A DNA stretch of 64,000 nt, taken from an uncultured Lachnospiraceae bacterium (lineage in GTDB: Bacteria > Bacillota > Clostridia > Lachnospirales > Lachnospiraceae). Positions within the stretch are counted from its first letter, which is position 1, and each line of letters begins with the position of its first letter. Location of the stretch: positions 1 through 64,000 of the forward strand of contig CAKSBI010000007.1 of assembly GCA_934437985.1 (NCBI GenBank). Reading direction: 5' to 3'. Below the pieces are notes generated by a model, which searched no databases, was not told where the DNA came from, and saw only the letters and a list, made by a program, of their open reading frames with translations. A program made the translations under genes and the position numbers. Positions 55,184 through 64,000 of this stretch are shown here, one piece after another.

Positions 55184-56590
55184 TTATCCCTCTAGCAAAA
55201 GGTTACCCCTCATTTCAATTCTTGGAGCTCCTTTCTTTTCAATATAGTCAGCTGTAATTGTTACACGACCGATCATATCATCTTTAGGTATCTCATACAT
55301 AATGTCTAACATATATTCTTCAATTATTGCACGCAGTGCCCTTGCACCAATCTTTTTCTCTGCAGCCCTGGAAGCAATAAGCTTCAACGCCTCATCATCA
55401 AATTCAAGGTCAACCTCATCCATCCTGAGAAGCTTCTGGTACTGCTTAAGTATCGCATTTTTCGGCTCAACAAGCACACGGACCAGCATATCTTCAGTAA
55501 GCTGCTGCAGTGAACATATGATCGGCAGTCTTCCAAGGAACTCCGGAATCATCCCAAATTCTCTTAAATCCTCTACGGTTACCTTCTCAAGCAGTGCCGG
55601 GTCATCCTTATAATGATCCTTAAGCTCTGAGCCAAATCCCATTGAGCCTGTGGAATTAAGTCTCCTTGCAATTATATTATCAAGCTCCGGGAATGCCCCA
55701 CCACATATGAATAAGATGTTAGATGTGTTAATTGTGTATAAAGGAACCATGGCATTCTTACTTGTAGCTCCGACAGGAACTTCAACCTCACTGCCCTCAA
55801 GCAGCTTAAGCAGTCCCTGCTGAACTGATTCCCCGCTTACATCTCTTGAATTGGTATTACGTTTCTTGGCAATCTTATCAATCTCATCAATGAATACTAT
55901 CCCATGTTCAGCCCTGTCAACATCATTATCTGCTGCCGCAAGAAGCTTTGAAAGTACACTTTCCACATCATCACCGATATATCCTGCCTCTGTAAGCGCA
56001 GTTGCATCGGTTATTGCAAGCGGAACCTTAAGCATCCTGGCAAGTGTCTTTACAAGATAAGTCTTACCGCAGCCTGTCGGACCAAGCATAAGGACATTAG
56101 ACTTTTCAATCTTAACATCTTCATCCGCATTCTGGTCAAATACTCTCTTATAATGATTATATACAGCAACTGACAAGACCTTTTTAGCCTTTTCCTGTCC
56201 TATAACATGCTCATCAAAATGCTGCTTAATAATATGGGGTGCCGGAAGATTTGCAAGTGTAAGAACCTCCTCATCCTTCTTTTTATCCGGTTCTTCTTTC
56301 CTTTTCTTAATCATCCGGCGTTTTTTCATGTTATTCTGGATCTCTTCCATATTAGGCATATCCATCATATTCATATAAGGCATGTTATTAAAATTCATCT
56401 GGTTAAATGTAGTCTGCATACAGTCAGCACATATACATATATTATTCGGTATCTTGATCATCTTACCGGCCTTACTCTCCGGTCTGTGACATATAAAGCA
56501 TACATCCTCATATCTATTATCATTATTATTGCTGCTATTATTATTGTTGCTATTATTATTATTGTTGTTGTTCTGATTATCTGTTCCCAA
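55184..56590 (-). CDS. clpX: ATP-dependent Clp protease ATP-binding subunit ClpX, Asn-rich N-terminus
   Basis: About 468 residues. Start judged to be TTG 56590, seven bases after AGGAGG; the ATG six codons earlier overlaps that SD. An unusual poly-Asn/Ser stretch (residues about 4-25) precedes the zinc-binding domain (CFICHRPE...ICICADC). AAA+ domain: Walker A GPTGCGKT, Walker B VFIDEIDKI, sensor LNST and ARR. The IGF loop that docks ClpP appears as IICSL/similar and is not clear-cut. Unfolds substrates for ClpP. A glutamine/Asn-rich spacer of this kind is not in the family norm. Confidence 0.92.
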   Translation of the reverse strand: MGTDNQNNNNNNNSNNNNSSNNNDNRYEDVCFICHRPESKAGKMIKIPNNICICADCMQTTFNQMNFNNMPYMNMMDMPNMEEIQNNMKKRRMIKKRKEEPDKKKDEEVLTLANLPAPHIIKQHFDEHVIGQEKAKKVLSVAVYNHYKRVFDQNADEDVKIEKSNVLMLGPTGCGKTYLVKTLARMLKVPLAITDATALTEAGYIGDDVESVLSKLLAAADNDVDRAEHGIVFIDEIDKIAKKRNTNSRDVSGESVQQGLLKLLEGSEVEVPVGATSKNAMVPLYTINTSNILFICGGAFPELDNIIARRLNSTGSMGFGSELKDHYKDDPALLEKVTVEDLREFGMIPEFLGRLPIICSLQQLTEDMLVRVLVEPKNAILKQYQKLLRMDEVDLEFDDEALKLIASRAAEKKIGARALRAIIEEYMLDIMYEIPKDDMIGRVTITADYIEKKGAPRIEMRGNLLLEG

Positions 56591-56720
56591 AATTGTACCT
56601 CCTGTCATTTTAGCGTTTATCCATACAATTCATTTTTCGATAATTATTAACATTATACATAACTTTATTATTTTAGGCAAATCGTAAAATTCCCACCGCA
56701 TACCAGTCATTTTTATGCAA

Positions 56721-56760
56721 CAAGAAAACCAGGCCTCCATTACGGAGAACCCGGTTTTCC
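56721..56760 (-). terminator. Terminator of the htrA-like gene
   Basis: Minus strand AAAACCGGGTTCTCC and GGAGGCCTGGTTTT form a stem with CTTG after it; a modest T tract. Confidence 0.6.
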
Positions 56761-56789
56761 TATATAAATAATTGAAAGAGGGGGCAATT

Positions 56790-58598
56790 TTACCAGTTGA
56801 AGAAGTCGTCGAATCCGTTGCCAAATCCATTGCTGCCGGAATCTCCATTTCCTTCATTACTGTCTTCATCCTGTCGCTTAGAATTATCAGATGAAGAATT
56901 ACTGTCACTATTAATTCCTGCTTCTTCTGCTGTTGCAAGTGTAACCTTTATCTGCTGCTCATCATATCCCTTGCCTGATGCACTCTGTCTGTATACTGTC
57001 AGCGTTATCTCGGAACCTGCACGGCAGCTTCCAACCTTTGATGTTGCCGCAGAGCTTGAAGCAACCTCTGTATCATTTATCTTAGTTATAATATCGCCCT
57101 GTTTAATACCGGCTTTTTCTGCCGGGCTGTCCTTCATTACCTCTGTTACATAAGCACCTGACGGAACTCCATACTTTTCAACAGCCTCACTTGATACGTC
57201 TGATAATGATACACCCATATATCCTTTTTCTTCTGCTGTCAATGTCTCACGGTTCATAAGCTCATTGATAATCGGAATTGCCGTTGATATCGGAATTGCA
57301 TAGCACATTCCTTCAATCTGTGTATCACTTATCTTGGCACTGTTAATTCCTACTACCTTTCCTGATACATCAAGAAGAGGTCCGCCACTGTTACCACCAT
57401 TGATGGCAGCATCTGTCTGAAGGTATTTCATCTTCATTGTCTTGCCCGTTGATTCATCAGCAATCTCAAGCTCTCTGTCCTTTGCACTTATATATCCAAC
57501 TGTTACAGACTGTCCCATGCCCTTGGCATTACCAATTGCAACTGCCATCTGGCCAACCTTAACCTCGTCAGAGTCACCAAGCACTGCAACTTTAATCTTG
57601 CCTAATGTATCATCACTGATATCACTCAGCTTGACTGCAACTACTGCAAGGTCTGCATCTGCATCAGTACCCTTTATAACTGCCTCTGCAGTTGTTTCAT
57701 CATTAAACGTAATCTGGATTGCCGTGGAATTCTCAACAACATGGTTGTTAGTAGCCAGAAGTAATTCCTTATCGTTCTTACCAACTATAAATCCGGTTCC
57801 GCTTGCATTCACTTCCTGCTCATACTGCTGGCCGAAGAATGAATATCCCTTTACCGACGTAGTACTTATAATAGATACAACACTTGGCATTACTGAATCA
57901 ACAATACCCGATACATCGTTAACTGCTGTAGCCTGTGAACTTCCCTGGTTAACTGTAACAGGCTCTGTTGTTGCTACTGCATCATCTGAACTGTTCTTGT
58001 CCTTGTTATCTGATCCGGAATCTGAATCATTCCATGCAATCTCATTTTCATCTACCTTCTTGTCAATACCGGCCAGAACATTAGTCATGAGGGTCGCAAG
58101 CACCGCCGTCATTATAAGTACAGCAACTGCACCACATACGATTGCTACAATCTTAGAAGTTTTTCTGCCGTTCCTGTTATGGTTGTTACCATAGTTATTA
58201 TTGCCGTTTCCATACATATTATTGCCATTTCCATAGCCGGCATTGTTGTATCCGTAGCCGTTATTACTGCCTCCGTAGCTTTCATTACTGTTACCATAGC
58301 CATTATTGCTGCTTCCGTAACTGTCGTTACTGTTACCCTGGCTGTTATTGCTGCTTCCGTAGCTGTCGTTACTGTTACCCTGGCTGTTATTGCTGCTTCC
58401 GTAGCTGTCATTACTGTTACCATAGCCATTATTGCTGTTACCATAGCTGTTATTACCATAGCTGTTATTACCATAGCTGTTATTACCACAGTTGTCGTTA
58501 TTTACATTACTGTCATTATTTTCAAAGCCATAATCACTTCCATTTACCTGATCATTCTGAACCGGTTCACCAAACTCATTCTTGTGTTCATTATCCAT
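56790..58598 (-). CDS. HtrA/DegP-like membrane serine protease with Asn/Gly/Ser/Tyr-rich tail
   Basis: 602 residues. Cytoplasmic N-terminal tail (1-140) of repeats on SYGxxNN, one TM helix (about 145-175), then trypsin-like protease domain with triad His286 (ATNNHVVEN), Asp316 (DADLAVVAVK) and Ser404 (GGNSGGPLLD), and one PDZ domain (about 465-550; GAYVTEVMKDSPAEKAGIKQGDIITKIN). GAGG and AAGGAG precede ATG. HtrA proteins degrade misfolded exported proteins; they are usually induced by envelope stress. The downstream gene is clpX, also with an Asn-rich tail. Confidence 0.9.
   Translation of the reverse strand: MDNEHKNEFGEPVQNDQVNGSDYGFENNDSNVNNDNCGNNSYGNNSYGNNSYGNSNNGYGNSNDSYGSSNNSQGNSNDSYGSSNNSQGNSNDSYGSSNNGYGNSNESYGGSNNGYGYNNAGYGNGNNMYGNGNNNYGNNHNRNGRKTSKIVAIVCGAVAVLIMTAVLATLMTNVLAGIDKKVDENEIAWNDSDSGSDNKDKNSSDDAVATTEPVTVNQGSSQATAVNDVSGIVDSVMPSVVSIISTTSVKGYSFFGQQYEQEVNASGTGFIVGKNDKELLLATNNHVVENSTAIQITFNDETTAEAVIKGTDADADLAVVAVKLSDISDDTLGKIKVAVLGDSDEVKVGQMAVAIGNAKGMGQSVTVGYISAKDRELEIADESTGKTMKMKYLQTDAAINGGNSGGPLLDVSGKVVGINSAKISDTQIEGMCYAIPISTAIPIINELMNRETLTAEEKGYMGVSLSDVSSEAVEKYGVPSGAYVTEVMKDSPAEKAGIKQGDIITKINDTEVASSSAATSKVGSCRAGSEITLTVYRQSASGKGYDEQQIKVTLATAEEAGINSDSNSSSDNSKRQDEDSNEGNGDSGSNGFGNGFDDFFNW
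58190..58500. repeat. In-frame tandem repeats in the htrA-like gene
   Basis: Direct repeats of about 36-45 bases encode SYGSSNNSQGNSND-type units; two copies are near-identical (58312-58400), with degenerate copies on both sides and short SYGNN (15-bp) repeats at the end. Confidence 0.8.
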
Positions 58599-58768
58599 AA
58601 ATCCTCACTCCTTATCTTTTCTCCCTTTGATGTGACCAATTATAGATACGATTTGTGTTCACTTTGTGAATATGAAAAGTTTATATTGTGAAATTCTTAG
58701 TAATCGGTTATCATGTAAATTGAGTAAATTGTACATAATATATATATATGTTGAAAGGATGATTTTCT

Positions 58769-60199
58769 ATGATTAAGGAAAACCAGCGTTTACTTAATAT
58801 AATTCATCTTATTATAGATGCGCTTATAATGGTCGGTTCTTTTTTACTGGCTTATTTCTTACGTTTTGATGTGGAACACAGTCCGCTTCTTCTTATGGAT
58901 ATTATTGAGCACCCACGCGGACGGTATCTTGACATCAGGGAATATATGGAGATGCTTGTATACCTTGTTCCATTTTATATAGTTTCTTATTATATATTCC
59001 ATCTTTATGATCCAAAAAGAACACGAAGCAGGCGTGTCGAAATATGGTCACTCATCAAAGCAAATGCCGTTGGCCTGTTATATTGCACCACGTTATTATA
59101 TTTTATGAACTTTACTTATTATGCACGTCTGTTCCTTGCCATATTCTTTATTTCAAATATAATATTTGATTTTCTGTTCAGACATATTGTATCAAAAATA
59201 CTGAAAAGAATGCGCAGAAGCGGCAAGAACCTTAAGCACGTACTGCTTGTCGGGTACGGACGTGCAGCTGAGAGCTACATCAACAGACTTCTTGCACATC
59301 CTGACTGGGGATATTATATCCACGGAGTCCTGGATGATAACACAACTCCCGGGACAAGCTACAGAGGGGTAGAGATTATCGGGTCAATTGCCGACCTTCC
59401 TGCACTCCTTGAGACAAACCAGTATGATGAGATTGTTATCACACTTAACATTGAAGAATACAGCAAGCTTGAGGGTATTGTTGTTATAACGGAAAAAAGC
59501 GGTGTCCACACCAAGTTCGTTCCTGATTATAATAACATCATTCCAACAATTCCCTATACCGAGGATCTTGACGGGCTTCCTGTAATACATGTACGCAATG
59601 TTCCTCTTAGCAGTCCGGTCAACCGCATACTCAAAAGAGCCATGGATATATTCGGTTCTATTGTATGCATTATAATATTTGCAATTCCAATGCTGTTTGT
59701 CGCAGCCCTTGTTAAGTTCACGTCAAAGGGTCCTCTTATATTCAGGCAAAAAAGGGTAGGGCTCCATAACAGGGAATTCAATATGTACAAGTTCCGTTCC
59801 ATGCGTGTCCAAAACGAAGCGGAAGAAAAGAAAGCCTGGACAACCGAGCATGACCCGCGTGTAACACCTGTCGGAAGATTTATCCGCAGTACCAGTCTTG
59901 ATGAACTTCCACAATTTTTCAATGTCCTTAAAGGGGATATGAGCCTTGTCGGCCCCCGCCCCGAAAGACCTTACTACGTTGAAAAGTTTAAAGAAAATAT
60001 TCCACGGTATATGATAAAGCATCAGGTCCGCCCCGGTATAACAGGATGGGCACAGATTAATGGCTACAGGGGTGACACATCCATTGAGATGAGAATCGAA
60101 TGTGATATATATTATATAGAAAACTGGACCCTCAGCCTTGATTTTAAGATTCTGTTTCTAACATTATTTAAGGGTTTTATTAATAAGAACGCTTACTAA
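58769..60199 (+). CDS. Undecaprenyl-phosphate sugar phosphotransferase (polyprenyl glycosylphosphotransferase)
   Basis: 476 residues: four or five N-terminal TM helices (about 10-130), a Rossmann-like CoA-binding fold (about 150-260; [15 protein letters not shown]), another TM helix (about 290) and the C-terminal sugar transferase domain with [58 protein letters not shown] and [18 protein letters not shown]. It starts exopolysaccharide or glycan repeat synthesis by moving a sugar-1-phosphate (often glucose or galactose) to undecaprenyl phosphate. AAAGGA is about nine bases before ATG. No other glycan genes follow except the LCP gene. Confidence 0.9.
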   Translation: MIKENQRLLNIIHLIIDALIMVGSFLLAYFLRFDVEHSPLLLMDIIEHPRGRYLDIREYMEMLVYLVPFYIVSYYIFHLYDPKRTRSRRVEIWSLIKANAVGLLYCTTLLYFMNFTYYARLFLAIFFISNIIFDFLFRHIVSKILKRMRRSGKNLKHVLLVGYGRAAESYINRLLAHPDWGYYIHGVLDDNTTPGTSYRGVEIIGSIADLPALLETNQYDEIVITLNIEEYSKLEGIVVITEKSGVHTKFVPDYNNIIPTIPYTEDLDGLPVIHVRNVPLSSPVNRILKRAMDIFGSIVCIIIFAIPMLFVAALVKFTSKGPLIFRQKRVGLHNREFNMYKFRSMRVQNEAEEKKAWTTEHDPRVTPVGRFIRSTSLDELPQFFNVLKGDMSLVGPRPERPYYVEKFKENIPRYMIKHQVRPGITGWAQINGYRGDTSIEMRIECDIYYIENWTLSLDFKILFLTLFKGFINKNAY

Positions 60200-60229
60200 T
60201 TATCCACATCAGTATTGGAGGTATGATAC

Positions 60230-61225
60230 ATGACAGCACCAAAACGTACCCGACGCACCAGGTCAATACTATTCATAGAGATAATACTAATCATAGCAGC
60301 ATTATTCATTGCTGCTATTGTTTATATGTCCGGCAAAATGAAACGTATCACCTGGAAGGACAGCGACATATACATGAATGATGTTAATGATGATAATATG
60401 TCCGGCTACACTAATATTGCCCTTTTTGGCGTAGACTCAAGAGAAAATGAGCTTACTAAAAAGACAAGGAGTGATTCAATCATCATTGCAAGCATCAACA
60501 ATAAAACGCATGATGTAAAACTTGTATCCATATACCGTGACACATTCGTATATATTCCAAAGCATGGCTACACAAAGCTAAACCATGCATACGCATATGG
60601 CGGTCCCAAGCTTGCAATAGAGACAATCAACCGTAACTTTGATATGAATATCACCGATTTTATAACAATTAACTTCAGTGGTCTTACAGACGTTATTGAT
60701 GCCCTTGGCGGCGTAACTATCAGGATAAAAAAAGATGAGTTAAAATATGTCAACAGATACGCAAAAGATGTTGCTAATATCAACAAAAAAGAATGGTCTG
60801 AAATTGAAGCTCCCGGCGAACAGCTGCTTACCGGTGTGCAGGCAACCGGGTATTCACGCGTCCGCTATACAAAAGGCGGTGATTTCAGACGTACCAACAG
60901 ACAGAGGACCGTTATCAACGCAATTCTTGACAAAGCAAAACACTCCGGCCCTGTTAAGCTTACAAAAGCTGCTAATGCAGTTCTCCCCCAGACATACACA
61001 AGTCTTGATGGCATGGAATTTGCCCGCCTGTCCCTCTATCTGCCGTTCTATGATATAGAGGAACAAACCGGCTTCCCATTTAACTGCACTCCAAAGAAAA
61101 TCAATGGTGCAGATGTTATTGTATGCAATACTTACGTATCCAATGTCACGGAATTACACCAATACCTTTTTGGTACTGATAACTACAAACCATCAGACAC
61201 TGTCAGGTCACTTAAGCAGCACTAA
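60230..61225 (+). CDS. LytR-CpsA-Psr (LCP) family protein
   Basis: 331 residues: N-terminal TM helix (about 13-33) and an extracytoplasmic LCP domain (NIALFGVDSRENE; RSDSIIIASINNKTHDVKLVSIYRDTFVYIP; ITDFITINFSGLTDVIDALGGVTI; GEQLLTGVQATGYSRVRYTKGGDFRRTNRQ), with the Arg and Asp residues that hold the polyprenyl pyrophosphate. LCP enzymes attach wall teichoic acid, capsule or other glycans to peptidoglycan. GGAGG precedes ATG. Cotranscribed with the sugar transferase, 30 bases apart, so both probably build one surface glycan. Confidence 0.9.
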   Translation: MTAPKRTRRTRSILFIEIILIIAALFIAAIVYMSGKMKRITWKDSDIYMNDVNDDNMSGYTNIALFGVDSRENELTKKTRSDSIIIASINNKTHDVKLVSIYRDTFVYIPKHGYTKLNHAYAYGGPKLAIETINRNFDMNITDFITINFSGLTDVIDALGGVTIRIKKDELKYVNRYAKDVANINKKEWSEIEAPGEQLLTGVQATGYSRVRYTKGGDFRRTNRQRTVINAILDKAKHSGPVKLTKAANAVLPQTYTSLDGMEFARLSLYLPFYDIEEQTGFPFNCTPKKINGADVIVCNTYVSNVTELHQYLFGTDNYKPSDTVRSLKQH

Positions 61226-61238
61226 AACAAATGGCTGT

Positions 61239-61991
61239 TCAGTCTTCCACCGACCCTGTACAGGCTGCAAATGAAAACTCTATATTAGTGCATACCTTTT
61301 CATCTTCATCCTCATACACAACAAGCATCCGGTCACTGTACTTATATATCTTAGGGATAAGCACGTCACCCAGGTAAACCTGCTTTTTATATTCTGCCCG
61401 GATTCTGCTTACCGGTCCTGCACTGCCCATTATAGCCGGAATATACCCTGCTGCCATATGAACATACCTGCCATTATTAACATGGTTATTAGTATCAATA
61501 TGGCTTTCCGTTATAGTAACCGTTTCCAGTGTTATACACTCCATATCCCTGGGTGCCCGAAGCTTCTTAGAACAATATTCCATATCTATCTTATCATCAA
61601 TTCCATATGCCATTATCATTGCATCATCCACACGCTCCGGTCTGAGTGTTCCCATGTTAATATATGTCCACACCGAATTTGCCCTTGCATATTCAATATC
61701 TTTATCAGCATTTCTTACAATAAAACATCTGCATCCCACAAAGCCCCTAAATTGGTATGGAAGTGTTTCAACAACAATATTATCTCCAAATGCCGGAAGC
61801 TCACTAATATCAAGCTGCCATGAGGCCAGCAGCCACGCCGTACCATTATTTTCCATATATCTGACGCCATACCCTGTATCCTCCGTATGAAATATTGCAC
61901 AATCCTGCAGATAATCTAACAATGCTGCCTCAGTAAGCTTTCCTGTCTTATCACATTCACTATACCTGACTCTTGACCTAAAACTATACAT
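61239..61991 (-). CDS. Acyl-ACP thioesterase
   Basis: 250 residues, tandem hot-dog fold of the FatA/bacterial TE family. First half MYSFRSRVRYSECDKTGKLTEAALLDYLQDCAIFHTEDTG; second half with the catalytic-site segment ESHIDTNNHVNNGRYVHMA (Asn and His in the usual motif). It releases fatty acids from acyl-ACP. GGGAGG is upstream of ATG. It follows the MATE gene, 19 bases apart. Convergent with the LCP gene. Confidence 0.85.
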   Translation of the reverse strand: MYSFRSRVRYSECDKTGKLTEAALLDYLQDCAIFHTEDTGYGVRYMENNGTAWLLASWQLDISELPAFGDNIVVETLPYQFRGFVGCRCFIVRNADKDIEYARANSVWTYINMGTLRPERVDDAMIMAYGIDDKIDMEYCSKKLRAPRDMECITLETVTITESHIDTNNHVNNGRYVHMAAGYIPAIMGSAGPVSRIRAEYKKQVYLGDVLIPKIYKYSDRMLVVYEDEDEKVCTNIEFSFAACTGSVED

Positions 61992-62010
61992 GTATCACAA
62001 TCCTCCCGGT

Positions 62011-63363
62011 TTATCTCAACTTCTTCCATATTCCAGAGAAAAAATACACAGCCCCCGGAATTGCAGTTCCATAAGTTGCAAGTCCATATCCAAGGAAGAA
62101 CCCATACAATCCAAGATCCAACACAATTCCAAATACATAACTGAATACAATCCTGAACACAAATCCATCCAGTATTGCAAATATAAGGCTAAGTCTTGCA
62201 TTTCCTATTCCCTGAATAAATCCATTACTACCACGCATTATAACCATTGCAGGGTAATTCCATACAATAGCATTAACATATACCCTTGCAAGATTTATAA
62301 CATTTATATCATCCGTAAATAAGCCAAACATCATTTCTGCGCGGGCAAAATAAAGTATTACATATGTCACGTAGCACACGATACTTATCCCCCACGCACT
62401 GAACACTACCTTGCGCACCCTCTTATAATTGCCTGCCCCATAGTTTTGCCCGACCATCGACGATGCCGCAAACGTAATACCCTGTGTAAACTTATTGACC
62501 AGGTCATCTACCTTAAGTCCGACACCAAATGTTGCTGATGCGTATACTCCAACGCTATTGACAAGACTATTTACAAACATCATGGATATGTTGATTGCAC
62601 AACTCTGCAATGCAAAGGGTATGCCAAGCCTGAACAGCTCCTTAAGTGATTCGCTATGTATCCTGAAGCTCGACAGTTTGAAATCAAACCCAAAATCCTC
62701 TTTATTGCGTTTAAGAAAAATTACAGCCCCGATAAATGAAAATGCCTGTCCCATAATCGTAGCAACCGCCGCACCCGCAACACCAAAACCAAAAACGCCC
62801 ACAAACAGCAGGTCAAACACAATATTAATTACTGATGCTGCCACAATAAGCACAAATGGGTGCTTTGAATCCCCCATTCCCCTTAGAACAGCGGAAAGCA
62901 TATTATATCCATATGTAAATATGATTCCCAGACTGCACACTACAACATAGGAAAATGCCATACTCTCCGACTCCGAAGGTGTATTAAGCAGCTTAAGCAC
63001 CGGCTTTGCCATAGCAAGTCCCACACATGTCATAATAAGTGCTATACAACCAAGAATTGTAAACAACGTTCCTATTGTATGGTTAAGTTCACAATTTTTT
63101 CCCTGTCCAATCTTATGCGATATGCTTACCTGACCCCCGGTTGAAAAGCCTATGCACAGCATTGTCATGAACGTAAATATCTGACTTGCAATTGAAACCG
63201 CCGACAGCCCCTCCGGACCAACAAAATGTCCCACAACTGCCATATCAGTCAGTGAGTAAAATACCTGCATCATGTTAGACAACATGAATGGTATTGCAAA
63301 CTTAATCATCTGTTTCACAACATTGCCTTCAGTAAAATCCGTAATTATCTTCCCATTCTTCAC
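62011..63363 (-). CDS. MATE-family efflux transporter
   Basis: 450 residues, twelve TM helices in two six-helix halves. FAIPFMLSNMMQVFYSLTDMAVVGHFVG is the typical MATE opening, and GSNGFIQGIGNARLSL the second-half motif. It exports cationic drugs or other compounds with Na+ or H+. Start GTG 63363. It follows the histidine phosphatase by 29 bases, and the three genes run in the same direction. Confidence 0.9.
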   Translation of the reverse strand: MKNGKIITDFTEGNVVKQMIKFAIPFMLSNMMQVFYSLTDMAVVGHFVGPEGLSAVSIASQIFTFMTMLCIGFSTGGQVSISHKIGQGKNCELNHTIGTLFTILGCIALIMTCVGLAMAKPVLKLLNTPSESESMAFSYVVVCSLGIIFTYGYNMLSAVLRGMGDSKHPFVLIVAASVINIVFDLLFVGVFGFGVAGAAVATIMGQAFSFIGAVIFLKRNKEDFGFDFKLSSFRIHSESLKELFRLGIPFALQSCAINISMMFVNSLVNSVGVYASATFGVGLKVDDLVNKFTQGITFAASSMVGQNYGAGNYKRVRKVVFSAWGISIVCYVTYVILYFARAEMMFGLFTDDINVINLARVYVNAIVWNYPAMVIMRGSNGFIQGIGNARLSLIFAILDGFVFRIVFSYVFGIVLDLGLYGFFLGYGLATYGTAIPGAVYFFSGIWKKLR

Positions 63364-63392
63364 CTTTACTACACCTGTTTCTATAATTATCC

Positions 63393-64000
63393 CTACAAAC
63401 TGAATGCTTCAGCAAAATATCCCGAAGATGAAACGGGTTCACCTGCCATATACAGATGTGATGTATCACCAATTACCTGACATCTGAAATATGCAAGGTC
63501 ATCTACTCTCTCTTCTGAATTAAGCACGGTAATTGACGAAGGTGCCATAAAGCACCCCTGCAATAATACCGGTGCCGAAACTCCAAGTATCCTTGACAGC
63601 ATAACCATAGATACGCCAAAATGGCAAAATATTACAATTGTGTCATCATTGTGTTCCTTAACCTTATAATATGCCCCATATCTCTCATATCCATGCTCTG
63701 CCATAATATTATCAATGCCATCATATACCTTACGGCATTCCTCTGATACGTCATTAGTGCTTGTCCGCATAATATCAGACCCGGCCCAGTTATTACGGTC
63801 ATACATTCCCTCATCTGCAGTCCAGTGATCCGGCATCAGATCCCAGCATATATGGTCATATCCTGTAACGGTATTCGTTACATGTCCCTCAAATTCACGT
63901 AACCAGGGATACATTACTGCCTCCCTGTCCATCAGCTTCAAAGTACAGGAAGCTGTATCCCGTGCTCTTCCAAGCGGTGACACATAAAACTGCTTAACAT
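63393..64000 (-). CDS. Histidine phosphatase family protein, 5' part outside the window
   Basis: Partial: the frame continues through the right edge (VKQFYVSPLGRARDTA), so the N-terminal RHG motif is not visible. Family features seen are SPLGRARDTA, the VIFCHFGV segment with the second catalytic His, and a C-terminal beta strand. Such enzymes act on phosphosugars or other small phosphate esters. The GTG at 63983 is not taken as a start because the family fold needs more sequence before it. Confidence 0.8.
   Translation of the reverse strand, partial: VKQFYVSPLGRARDTASCTLKLMDREAVMYPWLREFEGHVTNTVTGYDHICWDLMPDHWTADEGMYDRNNWAGSDIMRTSTNDVSEECRKVYDGIDNIMAEHGYERYGAYYKVKEHNDDTIVIFCHFGVSMVMLSRILGVSAPVLLQGCFMAPSSITVLNSEERVDDLAYFRCQVIGDTSHLYMAGEPVSSSGYFAEAFSL

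Noticed and set aside
58190..58500. CRISPR-like repeat
   Set aside because: Repeats are in frame inside a protein, no unique spacers, and no cas genes.

Overview
The window looks like chromosome from a Gram-positive anaerobe of the Clostridia, most likely Lachnospiraceae. The reasons are the AT-rich genes with purine-rich ribosome binding sites, many secreted proteins with lysine-rich Ig-like, FN3, InlB-type and BspA-type modules, a T-box before aspS, an AgrC/LytTR-type regulator pair and two GH127 arabinofuranosidases. Genus is not resolved. I see no phage, insertion sequence or CRISPR array.

Layout. 0-7 kb: a stable-RNA-type promoter reading off the left edge, a large hybrid histidine kinase, a nitroreductase, a sodium symporter, a Dabb protein and a TPR glycosyltransferase. 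7-15 kb: one 8.1-kb gene for a modular surface protein. 15-24 kb: flavin reductase, folA, T-box-aspS, then mraY and a potABCD polyamine importer. 24-29 kb: a secreted Ig/CBM-like protein, two tRNA-Gly/tRNA-Pro pairs, hisC and a second aminotransferase. 29-36 kb: AraC regulator with two GH127 enzymes, one intracellular and one secreted, for plant L-arabinose glycans. 36-39 kb: LacI regulator and a TauABC/SsuABC-like importer with two cre-like sites upstream.

39-47 kb: a five-gene operon joining a solute-binding lipoprotein and two sugar-type ABC permeases to a MacA/HlyD-like adaptor and a reduced MacB-like extracytoplasmic protein, with no ATPase. 47-49 kb: a subtilisin-family protease. 49-55 kb: an AgrC-like kinase and LytTR regulator pointing at a convergent cassette made of an 18-residue peptide ORF, a protein with two CBM2-like modules fused to a helveticin J-like (class III bacteriocin) domain, and a BspA-type repeat protein whose start overlaps its stop. 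Behind it lies a 49-codon remnant of another secreted protein.

55-64 kb: clpX and an HtrA protease, both with asparagine-rich N-terminal tails, a polyprenyl-phosphate sugar transferase with an LCP protein, an acyl-ACP thioesterase, a MATE exporter and a histidine phosphatase cut by the right edge.

The best candidates for something undescribed are the peptide/CBM-helveticin/BspA cassette beside the peptide-sensing regulators, and the importer-exporter hybrid operon. An apparent Asn (AAC) specifier in the aspS T-box is also worth checking.
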